This document shows, in pieces, positions 34,437-43,791 of a stretch of 64,000 bases of DNA. The first letter of the stretch is position 1. Every line of letters starts with the position of its first letter. The translations under genes were made by a program, and so were the position numbers. The notes under the pieces are model-generated. The model made no database searches, had not been told where the DNA came from, and saw nothing but the letters and a program-made list of their open reading frames with translations. Origin of the DNA: Actinopolyspora lacussalsi (GTDB lineage Bacteria > Actinomycetota > Actinomycetes > Mycobacteriales > Pseudonocardiaceae); assembly GCA_030803735.1 (NCBI GenBank), contig JAURUC010000001.1, positions 62,001 to 126,000 on the forward strand, written 5' to 3'.

Positions 34437-36917
34437 ATGAGACCACCGCACATCACGGACGAGCGCATCGAGGAACTGCTGGGGCGCCTCGACGTCGAAC
34501 GCAAGGTCCGACTGATCAGCGGTGCCGATTTCTGGCACACCCCCGCCGAGCCCGTGATCGGGTTGCGAAGCGTGTTCCTCTCCGACGGGCCCTCCGGAGT
34601 GCGCGGTGAGTTCTGGGACGAGCGTGATCCGTCGAGCTGCCTGCCCTCACCCACGGCCCTCGCAGCGACCTGGGACGAGTCGACGGTTGCCCGAGCTGCC
34701 GGGATCCTCGCCGCCGAGGCGAGCCGCAAGGGGGTGCACGTGGTGCTCGGCCCGACGATCAACCTGCACCGCAGTCCGCTCGGCGGCAGGCATTTCGAGT
34801 GCTTCTCCGAGGACCCGCTGTTGACCGGGCGGATGGCCGAGGCCTATGTCACCGCCCTGCGGAAAGCCGGTACGGCCGCGACCCCGAAGCACTACGTCGC
34901 CAACGACTCCGAGACCGAGCGTTACACCGTCGATGTCCGGGTGGACGAGCGCACGCTGCGCGAGGTCTACCTGGCACCGTTCGAACGCGTGGTCGCCGCG
35001 GGCGCCTGGCTGGTCATGTCCGCTTACAACGGGGTGAACGGCCACACCATGACCGAACACCCGTTGCTGACCGATCCACTGCGCGCGGAGTGGGGATTCG
35101 ATGGGGTGGTGGTCTCGGACTGGACCGCCGTGCGCAGCACGGAGTCAGCAGCGGCTGGCAACGATCTCGCCATGCCGGGACCTTCCGAGGTCTGGGGCGG
35201 GCCGTTGCTCGAAGCCATCCGTGCCGGGCGGATCGCCGAAGCCACCGTCGACGAGAAGGTGCGCCGGATCATTCGGCTGGCCGCGCGTGTCGGCGCGCTC
35301 GACGACCCCACCCAACTCGACGACCCCACCCAACTCGATGAGCCGGCCCAACTCGATGAGCCGCCGACAGCGTCGGACCGGAGCCGAATCCTCCGTGAGG
35401 TCGCCGCCGACTCGATGGTGTTACTGCGCGACGAGGGTCCGTTGCTGCCGCTGCGGCGTTCCGAGCTGGGCAGGGTGGCCGTACTCGGCCACAACGCCTC
35501 GGCCGCCCGAAGCCAGGGAGGTGGCAGTTCCAGCGTGGTGCCGGAGTACACGGTCTCACCGCTGGAGGGACTGCGCGCGGCGCTCGAACCCACGACCGAG
35601 GTGGTCCATCGCGAAGGGGTGACCGTCCGGGACGGACTCGAACCGATTCCGACCGAGATGCTGACCGATCCGGAGACCTCGGAACGCGGAGTGCGGGTAC
35701 GCTTCCGCGGCGCGCGGGGAGAGCTGCTCGGCACCGAGCACCGTGGCACCGCCCAGCTGATGTGGACCGGCCCGGAACTGCACGGAGCGGATGCGGTCGA
35801 GGTCATCGCCAGGGTTCACCCGGCAGTGGGCGGCGAGTACGAGCTCGGCGTGGCGGGTATGGGGCAGCACACCCTGTCGGTCGACGGTTCGGTGGTGCTG
35901 GAGCGAACGCTCGAACCGGAAGGCGACGACCCGGCGGCGGGCTTTCTCGCCCCGCCTTACGCCACGGTGCCGGTGGAGCTCGAACCGGAGCGTCCGTTCG
36001 ACGTGCTCGCCACTCACCGGGTGTCCGGTGCGCCGCTCAGCGCCGTGACGCTGGGACTGCTCCCGAAGCGACCGGACGAGGAGCGGGAGTTCTCCGAGGC
36101 AGTGTCAGTCGCTTCCGAGGCCGATGCCGCCGTCGTCGTGGTCGGTACCACCGCGCGTACCGAGAGCGAGGGCTTCGACCGGGACACGCTCGCGCTTCCC
36201 GGCAGGCAGCGCGAACTCGTCCGCGCCGTCGCCCGGGTGAACCCGCGCACCGTCGTGGTGGTGAACTCGGGCGCACCGGTCGAGCTGGAGTGGCACGAGG
36301 AGGTCCCCGCCGTGCTGCTGAGCTGGTTCCCGGGGCAGGAGGGCGGTAACGCGCTGGCCGACGTCCTGCTGGGTGAGAGCGAACCGGGTGGTCGGCTGCC
36401 GACCAGTTGGCCGCTGCGCCAGGACGACGTGCCCGTGCTCGAAACCCGACCCGATCACGGGAAGCTGGCCTACACCGAAGGTCCGCACCTCGGCTACCGG
36501 GCGTGGCAGCGGGCCGGGCGGCAGCCCGCGTACTCCTTCGGGCACGGCCTGGGATACACCGAGTGGGAGTACTCCGCGCTGCTGGGGCCGGACCGGATCG
36601 GTACCGGAGAGGACGCCCTGTTCCGGGTGCGGTTGCGCAACACCGGTGATCGGCACGGCAAGGAGGTCGTGCAGCTGTACCTGCGGCGGACCGAGTCGGC
36701 TGTGGACCGTCCCGCACTGTGGTTGGCGGGATTCGCCACGATCGAGGCCGATCCCGGTGAGGAGACGAGCGTCCCGGTGCGACTGGAGGCCACCGCGTTC
36801 CGGCACTGGGATCCAGCCGCGGGCGGCTGGAGTTTCGAACCCGGCACCTTCACCGTGCTCGCCGGACGCAGCGTCGCCGAGCTTCCGCTGCGCGCCGAAC
36901 TCACGCTCGACGCTTGA
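34437..36917 (+). CDS. Beta-glucosidase, glycoside hydrolase family 3
   Basis: 826 residues from ATG 34437, with GAGGAGG upstream. GH3 N-domain: 'LSDGPSGVRG', 'GVHVVLGPTINLHRSPLGGRHFECFSEDPLLTGRMA', the KH pair (Lys151/His152, 'TPKHYVANDSE') and nucleophile Asp228 (GVVVSDWTA). After a repeat-rich linker (about residues 288-311) comes the GH3 C-domain ('VAVLGHNASAARSQGGGSSSV'), interrupted by a PA14 insert (about 425-540). The fibronectin III-like end is 'NTGDRHGKEVVQLYLR'. No signal peptide, so cytoplasmic; it probably splits imported oligosaccharides. Single gene ending at a palindromic triple repeat. Confidence 0.94.
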   Translation: MRPPHITDERIEELLGRLDVERKVRLISGADFWHTPAEPVIGLRSVFLSDGPSGVRGEFWDERDPSSCLPSPTALAATWDESTVARAAGILAAEASRKGVHVVLGPTINLHRSPLGGRHFECFSEDPLLTGRMAEAYVTALRKAGTAATPKHYVANDSETERYTVDVRVDERTLREVYLAPFERVVAAGAWLVMSAYNGVNGHTMTEHPLLTDPLRAEWGFDGVVVSDWTAVRSTESAAAGNDLAMPGPSEVWGGPLLEAIRAGRIAEATVDEKVRRIIRLAARVGALDDPTQLDDPTQLDEPAQLDEPPTASDRSRILREVAADSMVLLRDEGPLLPLRRSELGRVAVLGHNASAARSQGGGSSSVVPEYTVSPLEGLRAALEPTTEVVHREGVTVRDGLEPIPTEMLTDPETSERGVRVRFRGARGELLGTEHRGTAQLMWTGPELHGADAVEVIARVHPAVGGEYELGVAGMGQHTLSVDGSVVLERTLEPEGDDPAAGFLAPPYATVPVELEPERPFDVLATHRVSGAPLSAVTLGLLPKRPDEEREFSEAVSVASEADAAVVVVGTTARTESEGFDRDTLALPGRQRELVRAVARVNPRTVVVVNSGAPVELEWHEEVPAVLLSWFPGQEGGNALADVLLGESEPGGRLPTSWPLRQDDVPVLETRPDHGKLAYTEGPHLGYRAWQRAGRQPAYSFGHGLGYTEWEYSALLGPDRIGTGEDALFRVRLRNTGDRHGKEVVQLYLRRTESAVDRPALWLAGFATIEADPGEETSVPVRLEATAFRHWDPAAGGWSFEPGTFTVLAGRSVAELPLRAELTLDA
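35298..35369 (+). repeat. 18-bp coding minisatellite in the GH3 linker
   Basis: Four 18-base units starting CTCGAYGA encode LDDPTQ, LDDPTQ, LDEPAQ, LDEPPT. The first two units are identical. They lengthen the linker between the two GH3 domains without breaking the frame. Confidence 0.9.
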
Positions 36918-36923
36918 GCTCTC

Positions 36924-36959
36924 CCCGGCCGGGCTACCCGGCCGGGTAGCCCGGCCGGG
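36924..36959. terminator. Triple CCCGGCCGGG repeat forming a strong hairpin after the GH3 gene
   Basis: CCCGGCCGGG occurs at 36924, 36937 and 36950, a 13-base period with CTA/TAG spacers. The span 36931-36952 is a perfect 22-base palindrome. It starts 7 bases after the stop codon and lies between converging genes, so it probably ends transcription. Confidence 0.6.
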
Positions 36960-37014
36960 TAGCGCAGCTGGTCGCGTGGTGGCAACCGGTGTCGTGGTCG
37001 CCACCCGCGGCGGC

Positions 37015-37030
37015 GATTTCTCGCGGAATC
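37015..37030. repeat. Dispersed intergenic palindrome, copy 3
   Basis: GATTTCTCGCGGAATC, flanked by GCGGCG and GCCGGG. It is the reverse-strand form of copies 1 and 2 with one changed base, and lies 17 bases from the jetD stop. Confidence 0.55.
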
Positions 37031-37046
37031 GCCGGGCCACTGCTTC

Positions 37047-38330
37047 TCAGGCCGCCGGGCCGACGAGCCCGCTCCGCAGGTCGTGCAACAGGTCGTCGAG
37101 TACTATCTCCTCCTCGACGGCACGTCCCGCGCTGGACATGACTTCGACGAGCTCGGGGTCCCACGGCGCTTCGGTGGGGTTCTCGTCCAGGATCCGCAGG
37201 TCGGTGCGTCGGGCGGCGGCCCGGTTCACCGTCTCGCGGTAGTCCGCCGCCGACATCCGCCACGGCACGAATCCCGGCCGCTCGTACAGCGCCCCCGCGA
37301 CGGAGAGCCCCGTCCAGTCGAAGTCGCAGTGCAATCGCAGGATCGCTCCGTCGGCCCGCAGCCGGTCGAGCAGTTCCAGCGCCACGGTGCCGGGACGTCC
37401 GGAGAGGCACACCACCGGGTGCCGGACACCGGAGGTCACGGCGGCTTCGAGCGTCCGCGTGTGCTGGCACACCGCGATCACCGTGCCCGGTTCGACCAGG
37501 GGCTCCGGGGCGGCCCGGAGGTCGAGGAGCGTCAGGTGCGTCGGCAGTCCCAGCTCGGTGCGTTCCCGCACGGTGCCCGACCACGTGTCCTCTCCCGGAA
37601 GTGGCAGTGCCCAGCAGGGCACCGTGGCCGAGATTCCGTCCGGTGTGACTCCGCAGCGTTCCCACAGGGTCCGGCGTTCGCGTTCACCGCCCGGTGAGTC
37701 CGTGCCGTGCGCCATCGATGCGGCACGCAGCACCACTCGGCTCAACGTGGTTCCGTTGTCCAGCTCGTACTCGTTCCCGGCGCACCGCGCTGCCAGCTCG
37801 GTGCGCGACCACCGGACCCGTGGCTGTCGATCCGGGTCCAGCACGAGACGTGCCAGTACCGCGGCGGCCCGTTCCGCGGTCGCGTCCAGGTCCGAGTCGG
37901 CCACCCGCCCGTACTGCCTTACCCAGTCGGTCCACGCCGCGGCCCACGGCTGTTCCGCCAGGCCGTGTTCGGCCAGCGCCGCGTTCAGCACCCCGACGGT
38001 TCGGTCCTGTGCGTGCTCTCGGCGTCGCGAACCCGACTCCTGCCGGGTGACCGGCCGTTCGTGCAGGATCTCCAGCAGCCGTTCCAGATCGACCCCGTGT
38101 GAGCTCGCACGCAGCGATTCGTCCAGCTTGGACACATTGATCCTGGTTCCCTGCCCCCACATGGGGCGGCCGTAGACCTCGCCCACCTTCTGGCGGGTCC
38201 GTTCGTCCGGCAGCTCCAGCCGGAACGTCGGAGGGCGGTCGGCGGCCTCCAGCGCCTGCCTGGCGCGTTCCCAGAGGCCCCGCAGCTCCGGCAGGTCCCA
38301 GACGGCGCGAATGCTCTCGGGATCGTTCAA
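37047..38330 (-). CDS. jetD: Wadjet component JetD, DUF2399 (TIGR02679) nuclease subunit
   Basis: 427 residues from TTG 38328-38330, which overlaps the jetC stop as TTGA; the longer frame runs into jetC. N-terminus: 'LGVYGRPMWGQGTRINVSKLDESL'-type helical DNA-binding region (residues ~45-75). The TOPRIM-like DUF2399 part holds 'GTVALELLDRLRADGAILRLHCDFDWTGLSVAGALYER', whose DFDW acidic motif is the likely metal site, and 'ENPTEAPWDPELVEVM' near the end. In Wadjet, JetD cuts the circular plasmid once the SMC complex has extruded it (family knowledge). Last gene of the jetABCD operon. Confidence 0.88.
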   Translation of the reverse strand: MNDPESIRAVWDLPELRGLWERARQALEAADRPPTFRLELPDERTRQKVGEVYGRPMWGQGTRINVSKLDESLRASSHGVDLERLLEILHERPVTRQESGSRRREHAQDRTVGVLNAALAEHGLAEQPWAAAWTDWVRQYGRVADSDLDATAERAAAVLARLVLDPDRQPRVRWSRTELAARCAGNEYELDNGTTLSRVVLRAASMAHGTDSPGGERERRTLWERCGVTPDGISATVPCWALPLPGEDTWSGTVRERTELGLPTHLTLLDLRAAPEPLVEPGTVIAVCQHTRTLEAAVTSGVRHPVVCLSGRPGTVALELLDRLRADGAILRLHCDFDWTGLSVAGALYERPGFVPWRMSAADYRETVNRAAARRTDLRILDENPTEAPWDPELVEVMSSAGRAVEEEIVLDDLLHDLRSGLVGPAA

Positions 38331-41300
38331 TGTTCCGTCCGCTCCAGACCGCGACCGTTCCACACGGTGTGGGTGCAGGCGATTCCGTGCCCGCTGCGCG
38401 GTCGCAGCACGTCGTAGATGTGCATCTTCGGGATCTTGGGGGAAACTCCCCAACCGCTCGGCCAGGTGATCATCCAGTCCATGTCCAGATCCACCAGCAA
38501 CCCCAGCATACGTGCCACCGTCGGGTCGTCCAGGCGCTCGAACGCCTCGTCCAGCAGTACGAGCCGCAACGGGTCGTGCTGCTGGGCCGCGGACTCGATG
38601 GCGTCGTAGAACGAAGCGGCCGCCGCGAACAGGGTCACGTAGGACACCAGCCGGGTTTCCCCCGAGGACAACTGTCGCAGTCGCCGCACCCGCCGCTGGT
38701 TGTCGGGACCGGAGTCGCGGACCCGCACCGTGAACTCGTACCAGTCCCGGTAGTCCAGCGCCTTGGACAGGATCTCACCGTAACCGCCGGAAACGCTCTC
38801 CCGCTGTGACTCGATCAGATCGGTGAAGACCCGTCGCAGCAGGGCGTCCTCCTGTTCCCCGCGTTCCGCGAACGGTTTCCGGACCACCTCGATGGCCTGC
38901 CGCATGTCCTCGCTCAGCGCGGTGGCGGGCTGCCAGTCCAGCTGCACGTGCACCCCCTGGCTGGAGCGCGCCCCCTCCAGCACCCGGTTCATCCGGTCGC
39001 ACAGATCCCGGGCCACCGCGATCTGGTCGCGCAGCCGCTCCGCGAGATCGCGGATGAGGTAGTCGGCGAAGATCGACCGGTACTGTTCGTTGAGGTACTC
39101 GCGCTGCTCGGCCAACCGCCGGTTTATCCGCATGGCCGCCTCGGCGACGGGCAGCGGACCCTCCTCGCCGATCACGGTCACGGTCAGCACCTCGTCCTCC
39201 TCGGCCGTGGTGACGTCGAAGTGGCCGCTCAGCGACTGCTTCAGCGGGTGCAGTTTGTCGTGCACCGCCTTGGCCGTCGTGCTACCCGGGGACGACCGGG
39301 CCACCGTGGTGGACAGCAGCGCGGTCACCGATTCCTCGACCCCACCTGGTTCTTCGGGCAGTTCCCCCTCGGTGGCGGCCACGGCCGCTGCCCACAGCCC
39401 CGGTAGTTCCATCGCCCGACGCAGCGCGCTCGCCGCTTCGCTGCTCTCCGACTCGCGCTCGGACAACCGGGCACGAGCCGCCGTCAGCTTCTCGTCGAGC
39501 TTCCCGGCCTCCTCCCGGGCCGCCGAGACCTGCTCCCTGACTTCGGGGAGCAGGTCTCGGAGCTGTTCCTGCTCCCGCGTCAGCTCCGCGACCTGTTCGG
39601 CGACGCGCCTGCCCTCGTCGTCGACGGAGGCGGTCAACTCCGCCAGAGCGGCGGCCTGCTCGGCGTGGTTCGCGCAGTGTTGCTCGGCCAGCGACTCCGC
39701 CGCCATCCGGTCGGCCACCGTCGCGTCGTGGTGCAGCACCGTGGTGCCCAGCTGCTCCAACGTGCCGAGGCATCGGGATCCGATCGCCTCGCGCAGGGTT
39801 TCCAACGCCCGCCGGGCATCAGTGGCGGACCGGTTGGCCTCCTGCAGCGCTTCGGTCTCCGGTTTCAACCCCGCTCCGCCCGCCGCGCGGGACAGCTCGG
39901 AACGCATCGCCTGCCAGCGCGCCTCCGCCTGTTCGTGGGCCTGCCGCAACCGGTTCGCGGTGCGCTGTGCCTCGTCCGCGTCGTCGACGGCGCTGCTCAG
40001 CCTCGCGTGCGCGCTGAACAGTTCGTCGTCGTCCGGGTAGGACTCCAGCTCGCGCTCCAGCGACTCGGCACGTCGTCCCGTGTCGGCCCGCTGCCGCTCC
40101 AGCTCACCGAGCTCCGCCCGAAGTTCCGCCAGCTCGGCCTCCAGCTCGGTGATGCGCTGCTGCCGAGCGGCACCGCGAGCCCCAGCGCCCACGTACTCGG
40201 CCATCTCCTTGCGCCACGCGCCGGAGAGCACGCCGCTGCGCCAGCGGCCGTCGGCGAGCACCGCCGTTTCCGCCGTGTCGTCCACGGCGACCGAACACAG
40301 CAACGCCTTGATCCGCGCCTCGGGGACGGGGCAGTCCGGTTCGGCGGCGGGCACCAGCAGTTCGGACAGGGAGCCCCCGGTGAGCCGTTCGCCCGGGGTC
40401 GCCACCACGTCGGAGGTGGCGACGTCGGTGGCGGTGCCGTCGGTTGTCACCCACGCGTTGAGCAGTCCGCAGGCCTCCAGCGCACCTTCCAGCGCGGCCC
40501 GTTCGGCCCCGGAAAGCGATTCCGCGAAGTCCACCAGTCGGTAGAACGCCTCGCCAGAGCCCGGGTCCCGTTCCGCGGTGGCCCAGGAGGGCGAGGCCGG
40601 TACCCGCTCGCCGCCGGAGCGCAGTTCCGCGAGTTCGGTGTCGCGTTCCGACACCGCCGAACGGGTCTCCGCCAGCTTCCGGTCCAGCTCGGTGATGCGC
40701 ATCCGCACGCGATGCAGCACCGGCTGCGCCCACTCGCGCATCCGCTCCCGACCGCCGCGCGCCGCGAAGCGGTCGGCTGTCAGCTGTTCCGGCGTCGGTG
40801 ATTCCGGGGGCGGGGGTGTTCCCGCGGCCTCGCTCGCCAGCGCGCCGTCGTGCCACCAGCGTCGAACCCGGTCCAGCCATGCCACGGCGGTGTCGTACAG
40901 GTCCTGCCGTACCTGGTTGCGTCGTGCTGCGGCCTCCGTGGCGGTCAACTTCGCCGCTTCGGCCTGTCGTCCGGCGTCGGAGACCTCGGCCCGCTGCCGA
41001 TCCGTCTCCTCGGCCTGCTGCCGCAGTGTCAGGGTCAACGCACCGCGTTCCCGCGCGGCCTCGACCGCCCCGGCGGCGTGCTCGTCGACCTCACGCAGCC
41101 GCGAGGCGAGTTCCTCGGTGTCGGGTTGTGGGGGGATGTGCCGTGCCACGTCGAGCCATTCGGAACCGCTGTCGGCCGTGCCGCGCACGACCTCCCAGCG
41201 GACCGTGGCCTCGGTGGGAGGCATCGTCGGTATCGCCGGTGCCAGCGAACCGTCCAATCCCGACGCCCTGAGCCCGGCATCGGCCTGTTGGCGGTGCTGT

Positions 41301-42538
41301 TCGGCCGCGTCGATGTCCGAGCTCAGTCGTTCCAGCATGCCCAGCACCGTGGAGACCGAGCGCTGTTCCTGGTCACGGTGCCGTTCGGCCGTGCGCAGCG
41401 CGCCCTCCGCCGCGGAGCGCTCGTTGTCCACCAGTGCCCTGCGGTCGTGCAGGTTCTGCAGCTCGGTGTAGGCCGGACTCTGTCGCAGCGCCCCCAGCGA
41501 GGAGTCCAGCTCGCGGTCACGCCGCTCCAGCTCGCCGACCCGTTCCTCGCTCGCGGAACGTTTGTCCAGTTCGGATCGGTACCGCTCGGCCAGCTCGTCG
41601 ATCGTAGTGTGCAGCGAGTCGTGCTGCCTGGCCGCCTCGCGGGACGCCTTCGCACGTGTGCGCAGGACTGTCAGCGCGTAGTCCGCGTAGGTGGTCAGGA
41701 ACGAGCTCAGCGCGCTGTCGGCCGTGGTCAGCCGCAGGATGTTCTCGCGGATGGACTCCAGGTCCTCGAACGAGGTCGCCAGCCGCTGTATCAGCGTCGA
41801 GTCCAGCGGCGGCAGCGCGTCGGACAGGATCTGTTCGAGCTGTCCCTCCTGCACCCGCAGTCCGACGTCGGGGTTGCGCAGCGTGCGTTGCAGGTGCAGC
41901 AGGTCGCCGTAGCGCTCCGGGGTGATGCCGTAAACCGTGCCCGCGATTCTGGCCCGGAAGGACTGCTCGTCGTGCAGGCACTCCGCACCCAGCTCCTCGC
42001 GCAGCTGGGGCTGGCTCAGCGGCACCTCTCCCGGACCGATCAGCCGCAGGTCGTGCTCGACCCGGCGTTCGGTGACGAACCGCCAAGAATCGCTGATCTG
42101 GTTCGAGGTCGCGGTGGCCTTCACACCGATCCCGCAGGTCAGAAACCGTTCGGAGCCGTCGTGCGAGATCCTGGACAGTTCCACCCAGGCATAGCCGAGC
42201 CGGTTGCCACCGCTCTCGCGCTCGTCGAGCATCAGCCGCTTCATGCTGACCGTGTCGAATCCCTTGGACCCGATCTGCCGCAGATCACCGTCCAGGCACA
42301 GCGGCAGCAGCAACTCCAGGGTCCGGGACTTCCCGGAGCCGTTGGTCCCCTGGAAGATCGCGCGTCCACCGCTGAGGTCGAACGTCTGGTTGGCGTACTG
42401 CCAGATGTTGACCACGCCGCCCCGCCGCAGGCGCCACCGGCTGCCGACCCCCTCACCTCCGGGGGGCTCTCCGCCGGAAGCGGTCGAAAGGTGCTGTGCT
42501 GCCGCACCGTCGGGCTGCGTCACCGCTTCCGTGCTCAC
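38327..42538 (-). CDS. jetC: Wadjet component JetC, SMC-like ATPase (TIGR02680)
   Basis: 1403 residues. Head: Walker A GTNGSGKS at residues 64-71 and, at the far end, ABC signature 'LSSGETRLVSYVTLFAAA' followed by Walker B 'LVLLDEAFERLDDPTVARML' (Asp/Glu about 1330-1331). Between lie very long Glu/Arg/Ala-rich coiled coils with a break around residues 640-720 that corresponds to the hinge region. This is the loop-extruding motor of the Wadjet complex, which acts on circular plasmids in the cytoplasm. GTG start overlapping the jetB stop. No frameshift or missing motif, so it should be active. Confidence 0.93.
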   Translation of the reverse strand: MSTEAVTQPDGAAAQHLSTASGGEPPGGEGVGSRWRLRRGGVVNIWQYANQTFDLSGGRAIFQGTNGSGKSRTLELLLPLCLDGDLRQIGSKGFDTVSMKRLMLDERESGGNRLGYAWVELSRISHDGSERFLTCGIGVKATATSNQISDSWRFVTERRVEHDLRLIGPGEVPLSQPQLREELGAECLHDEQSFRARIAGTVYGITPERYGDLLHLQRTLRNPDVGLRVQEGQLEQILSDALPPLDSTLIQRLATSFEDLESIRENILRLTTADSALSSFLTTYADYALTVLRTRAKASREAARQHDSLHTTIDELAERYRSELDKRSASEERVGELERRDRELDSSLGALRQSPAYTELQNLHDRRALVDNERSAAEGALRTAERHRDQEQRSVSTVLGMLERLSSDIDAAEQHRQQADAGLRASGLDGSLAPAIPTMPPTEATVRWEVVRGTADSGSEWLDVARHIPPQPDTEELASRLREVDEHAAGAVEAARERGALTLTLRQQAEETDRQRAEVSDAGRQAEAAKLTATEAAARRNQVRQDLYDTAVAWLDRVRRWWHDGALASEAAGTPPPPESPTPEQLTADRFAARGGRERMREWAQPVLHRVRMRITELDRKLAETRSAVSERDTELAELRSGGERVPASPSWATAERDPGSGEAFYRLVDFAESLSGAERAALEGALEACGLLNAWVTTDGTATDVATSDVVATPGERLTGGSLSELLVPAAEPDCPVPEARIKALLCSVAVDDTAETAVLADGRWRSGVLSGAWRKEMAEYVGAGARGAARQQRITELEAELAELRAELGELERQRADTGRRAESLERELESYPDDDELFSAHARLSSAVDDADEAQRTANRLRQAHEQAEARWQAMRSELSRAAGGAGLKPETEALQEANRSATDARRALETLREAIGSRCLGTLEQLGTTVLHHDATVADRMAAESLAEQHCANHAEQAAALAELTASVDDEGRRVAEQVAELTREQEQLRDLLPEVREQVSAAREEAGKLDEKLTAARARLSERESESSEAASALRRAMELPGLWAAAVAATEGELPEEPGGVEESVTALLSTTVARSSPGSTTAKAVHDKLHPLKQSLSGHFDVTTAEEDEVLTVTVIGEEGPLPVAEAAMRINRRLAEQREYLNEQYRSIFADYLIRDLAERLRDQIAVARDLCDRMNRVLEGARSSQGVHVQLDWQPATALSEDMRQAIEVVRKPFAERGEQEDALLRRVFTDLIESQRESVSGGYGEILSKALDYRDWYEFTVRVRDSGPDNQRRVRRLRQLSSGETRLVSYVTLFAAAASFYDAIESAAQQHDPLRLVLLDEAFERLDDPTVARMLGLLVDLDMDWMITWPSGWGVSPKIPKMHIYDVLRPRSGHGIACTHTVWNGRGLERTEH

Positions 42539-43791
42539 CGGGCGGGTTCTCCTTCCGGATAGTCGAACAACGCTAGGTCGGGCACCGCTGTTTCGGCGGG
42601 GGGTTCGGTTTCCCGCTCCGCCGGGGCCGGTTCACCGTCGGGAATCGGTAGCCAGCGGTGCGCGCTGGGGCTGAGCAGCCACCACTCCGTATCCCCGGAT
42701 TCGTGCGGGATCAGCACGCCCACCCGCCGCAGCAGGTCCACCACCATCGTGACCAGCGAGTCCGGGTCTTCGATCGCCCGGCGGGACCAGGCGGCCGGAT
42801 ACCTCTCCAGCAGCTCCTCGCAGACCCTGCCGAAATCCTCCCGCGTCACCGGGTGCCGGTGGTCGCCCTCCCTGGCCGTCGAGCCGTCCAGCAGCCGCGG
42901 AATCGCGAGCTGTGCCACGCGCGCCACCGTCGAGCTACCGGGGAACGAGGTGTCGTTGAGGTAGTCCTGCGGGTCGGTCGTGGCGATGCCCTCCGAACGT
43001 GACTCGGCGACGATGCCGAAGTACCGCTCCAGCAGCCGGGTCTCACCGGCACGGTGCCTGCGCAACCAGTTCGCCTGCGACTCCGGGAGGTCTCGGTAGT
43101 GCACCACCGGATCCTCCACCAGCCTGCGCCGCACGGCCTGTTCCACAGGGGCCGCGTGCACGCCCGCATCGCCCGACGCCAGTTCCACCAACCGTTGCGG
43201 ACCGTCGGCCTCCGACAGCGGTCCGCTCACGAGTTGACCGAGCAGATCGGTATCGACGGTGATCAGCGCCTCCGCCGTGGCGTCGCCGGCGAGCGGGCCG
43301 ACCGTGCCCTCGGTCTCGGTGAGCACCCCGAGGGCGACCAGATGGCGCAGTGCGGTGGCCAGCGCCCTGCGGTCACCGGGCTCGTCGTCGATCGTGATCC
43401 CCGCTTCCACGGCGGCTCCACGAACGTCGTCGATCAGCCGTGACAGCAGTACCTGCTTTCCGCACCCGGTCAGCGCGGCCAGCGTCAGCGCCACGTAGGC
43501 GTAGCCACGCGGGGTGAGAGTGGGGACCGCCCTGGTGGCGTCCCGACCGGGGCCGGACTTGTACAACCGCGCGTACCGCCTGCGGATCACCAACCGGTAG
43601 CCGAGCAGCGTGGCGAACAGCTCCCGCAGCACCTCGCGGTGGCGGTAGATCATGCCCAGCAGGTCGCCGTCCTGACTCGCCGCGTGCAGTAACGGGCGGC
43701 GCAGCAGCGTCCTGGCACAGCGCACCACGTTGGCCGCGTCTATATCGCCGAGTCGGTCGAACCCCGGAACCGAGGTCTCCCGTGTTCTCAT
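42535..43791 (-). CDS. jetB: Wadjet component JetB, DUF2398 (TIGR02678)
   Basis: I place the start at ATG 43789-43791, overlapping the jetA stop (ATGA), giving 418 residues; a longer frame reads into jetA. The protein is built of winged-helix-like segments: 'REVLRELFATLLGYRLVIRRRYARLYKSG' and 'TPRGYAYVALTLAALTGCGKQVLLSRLIDDVR' early, then 'DYLNDTSFPGSSTVARVAQL' and 'PHESGDTEWWLLSPSAHRW' late. JetB is the KITE-like subunit that joins the kleisin (JetA) and the SMC heads. The last 40 residues are acidic and proline-rich. Confidence 0.88.
   Translation of the reverse strand: MRTRETSVPGFDRLGDIDAANVVRCARTLLRRPLLHAASQDGDLLGMIYRHREVLRELFATLLGYRLVIRRRYARLYKSGPGRDATRAVPTLTPRGYAYVALTLAALTGCGKQVLLSRLIDDVRGAAVEAGITIDDEPGDRRALATALRHLVALGVLTETEGTVGPLAGDATAEALITVDTDLLGQLVSGPLSEADGPQRLVELASGDAGVHAAPVEQAVRRRLVEDPVVHYRDLPESQANWLRRHRAGETRLLERYFGIVAESRSEGIATTDPQDYLNDTSFPGSSTVARVAQLAIPRLLDGSTAREGDHRHPVTREDFGRVCEELLERYPAAWSRRAIEDPDSLVTMVVDLLRRVGVLIPHESGDTEWWLLSPSAHRWLPIPDGEPAPAERETEPPAETAVPDLALFDYPEGEPAR

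Noticed and set aside
40850..42562. Plus-strand open frame of about 570 codons inside jetC
   Set aside because: Mirror frame of the SMC coiled coil; repetitive Leu/Gln/Arg/Val composition and no domain.
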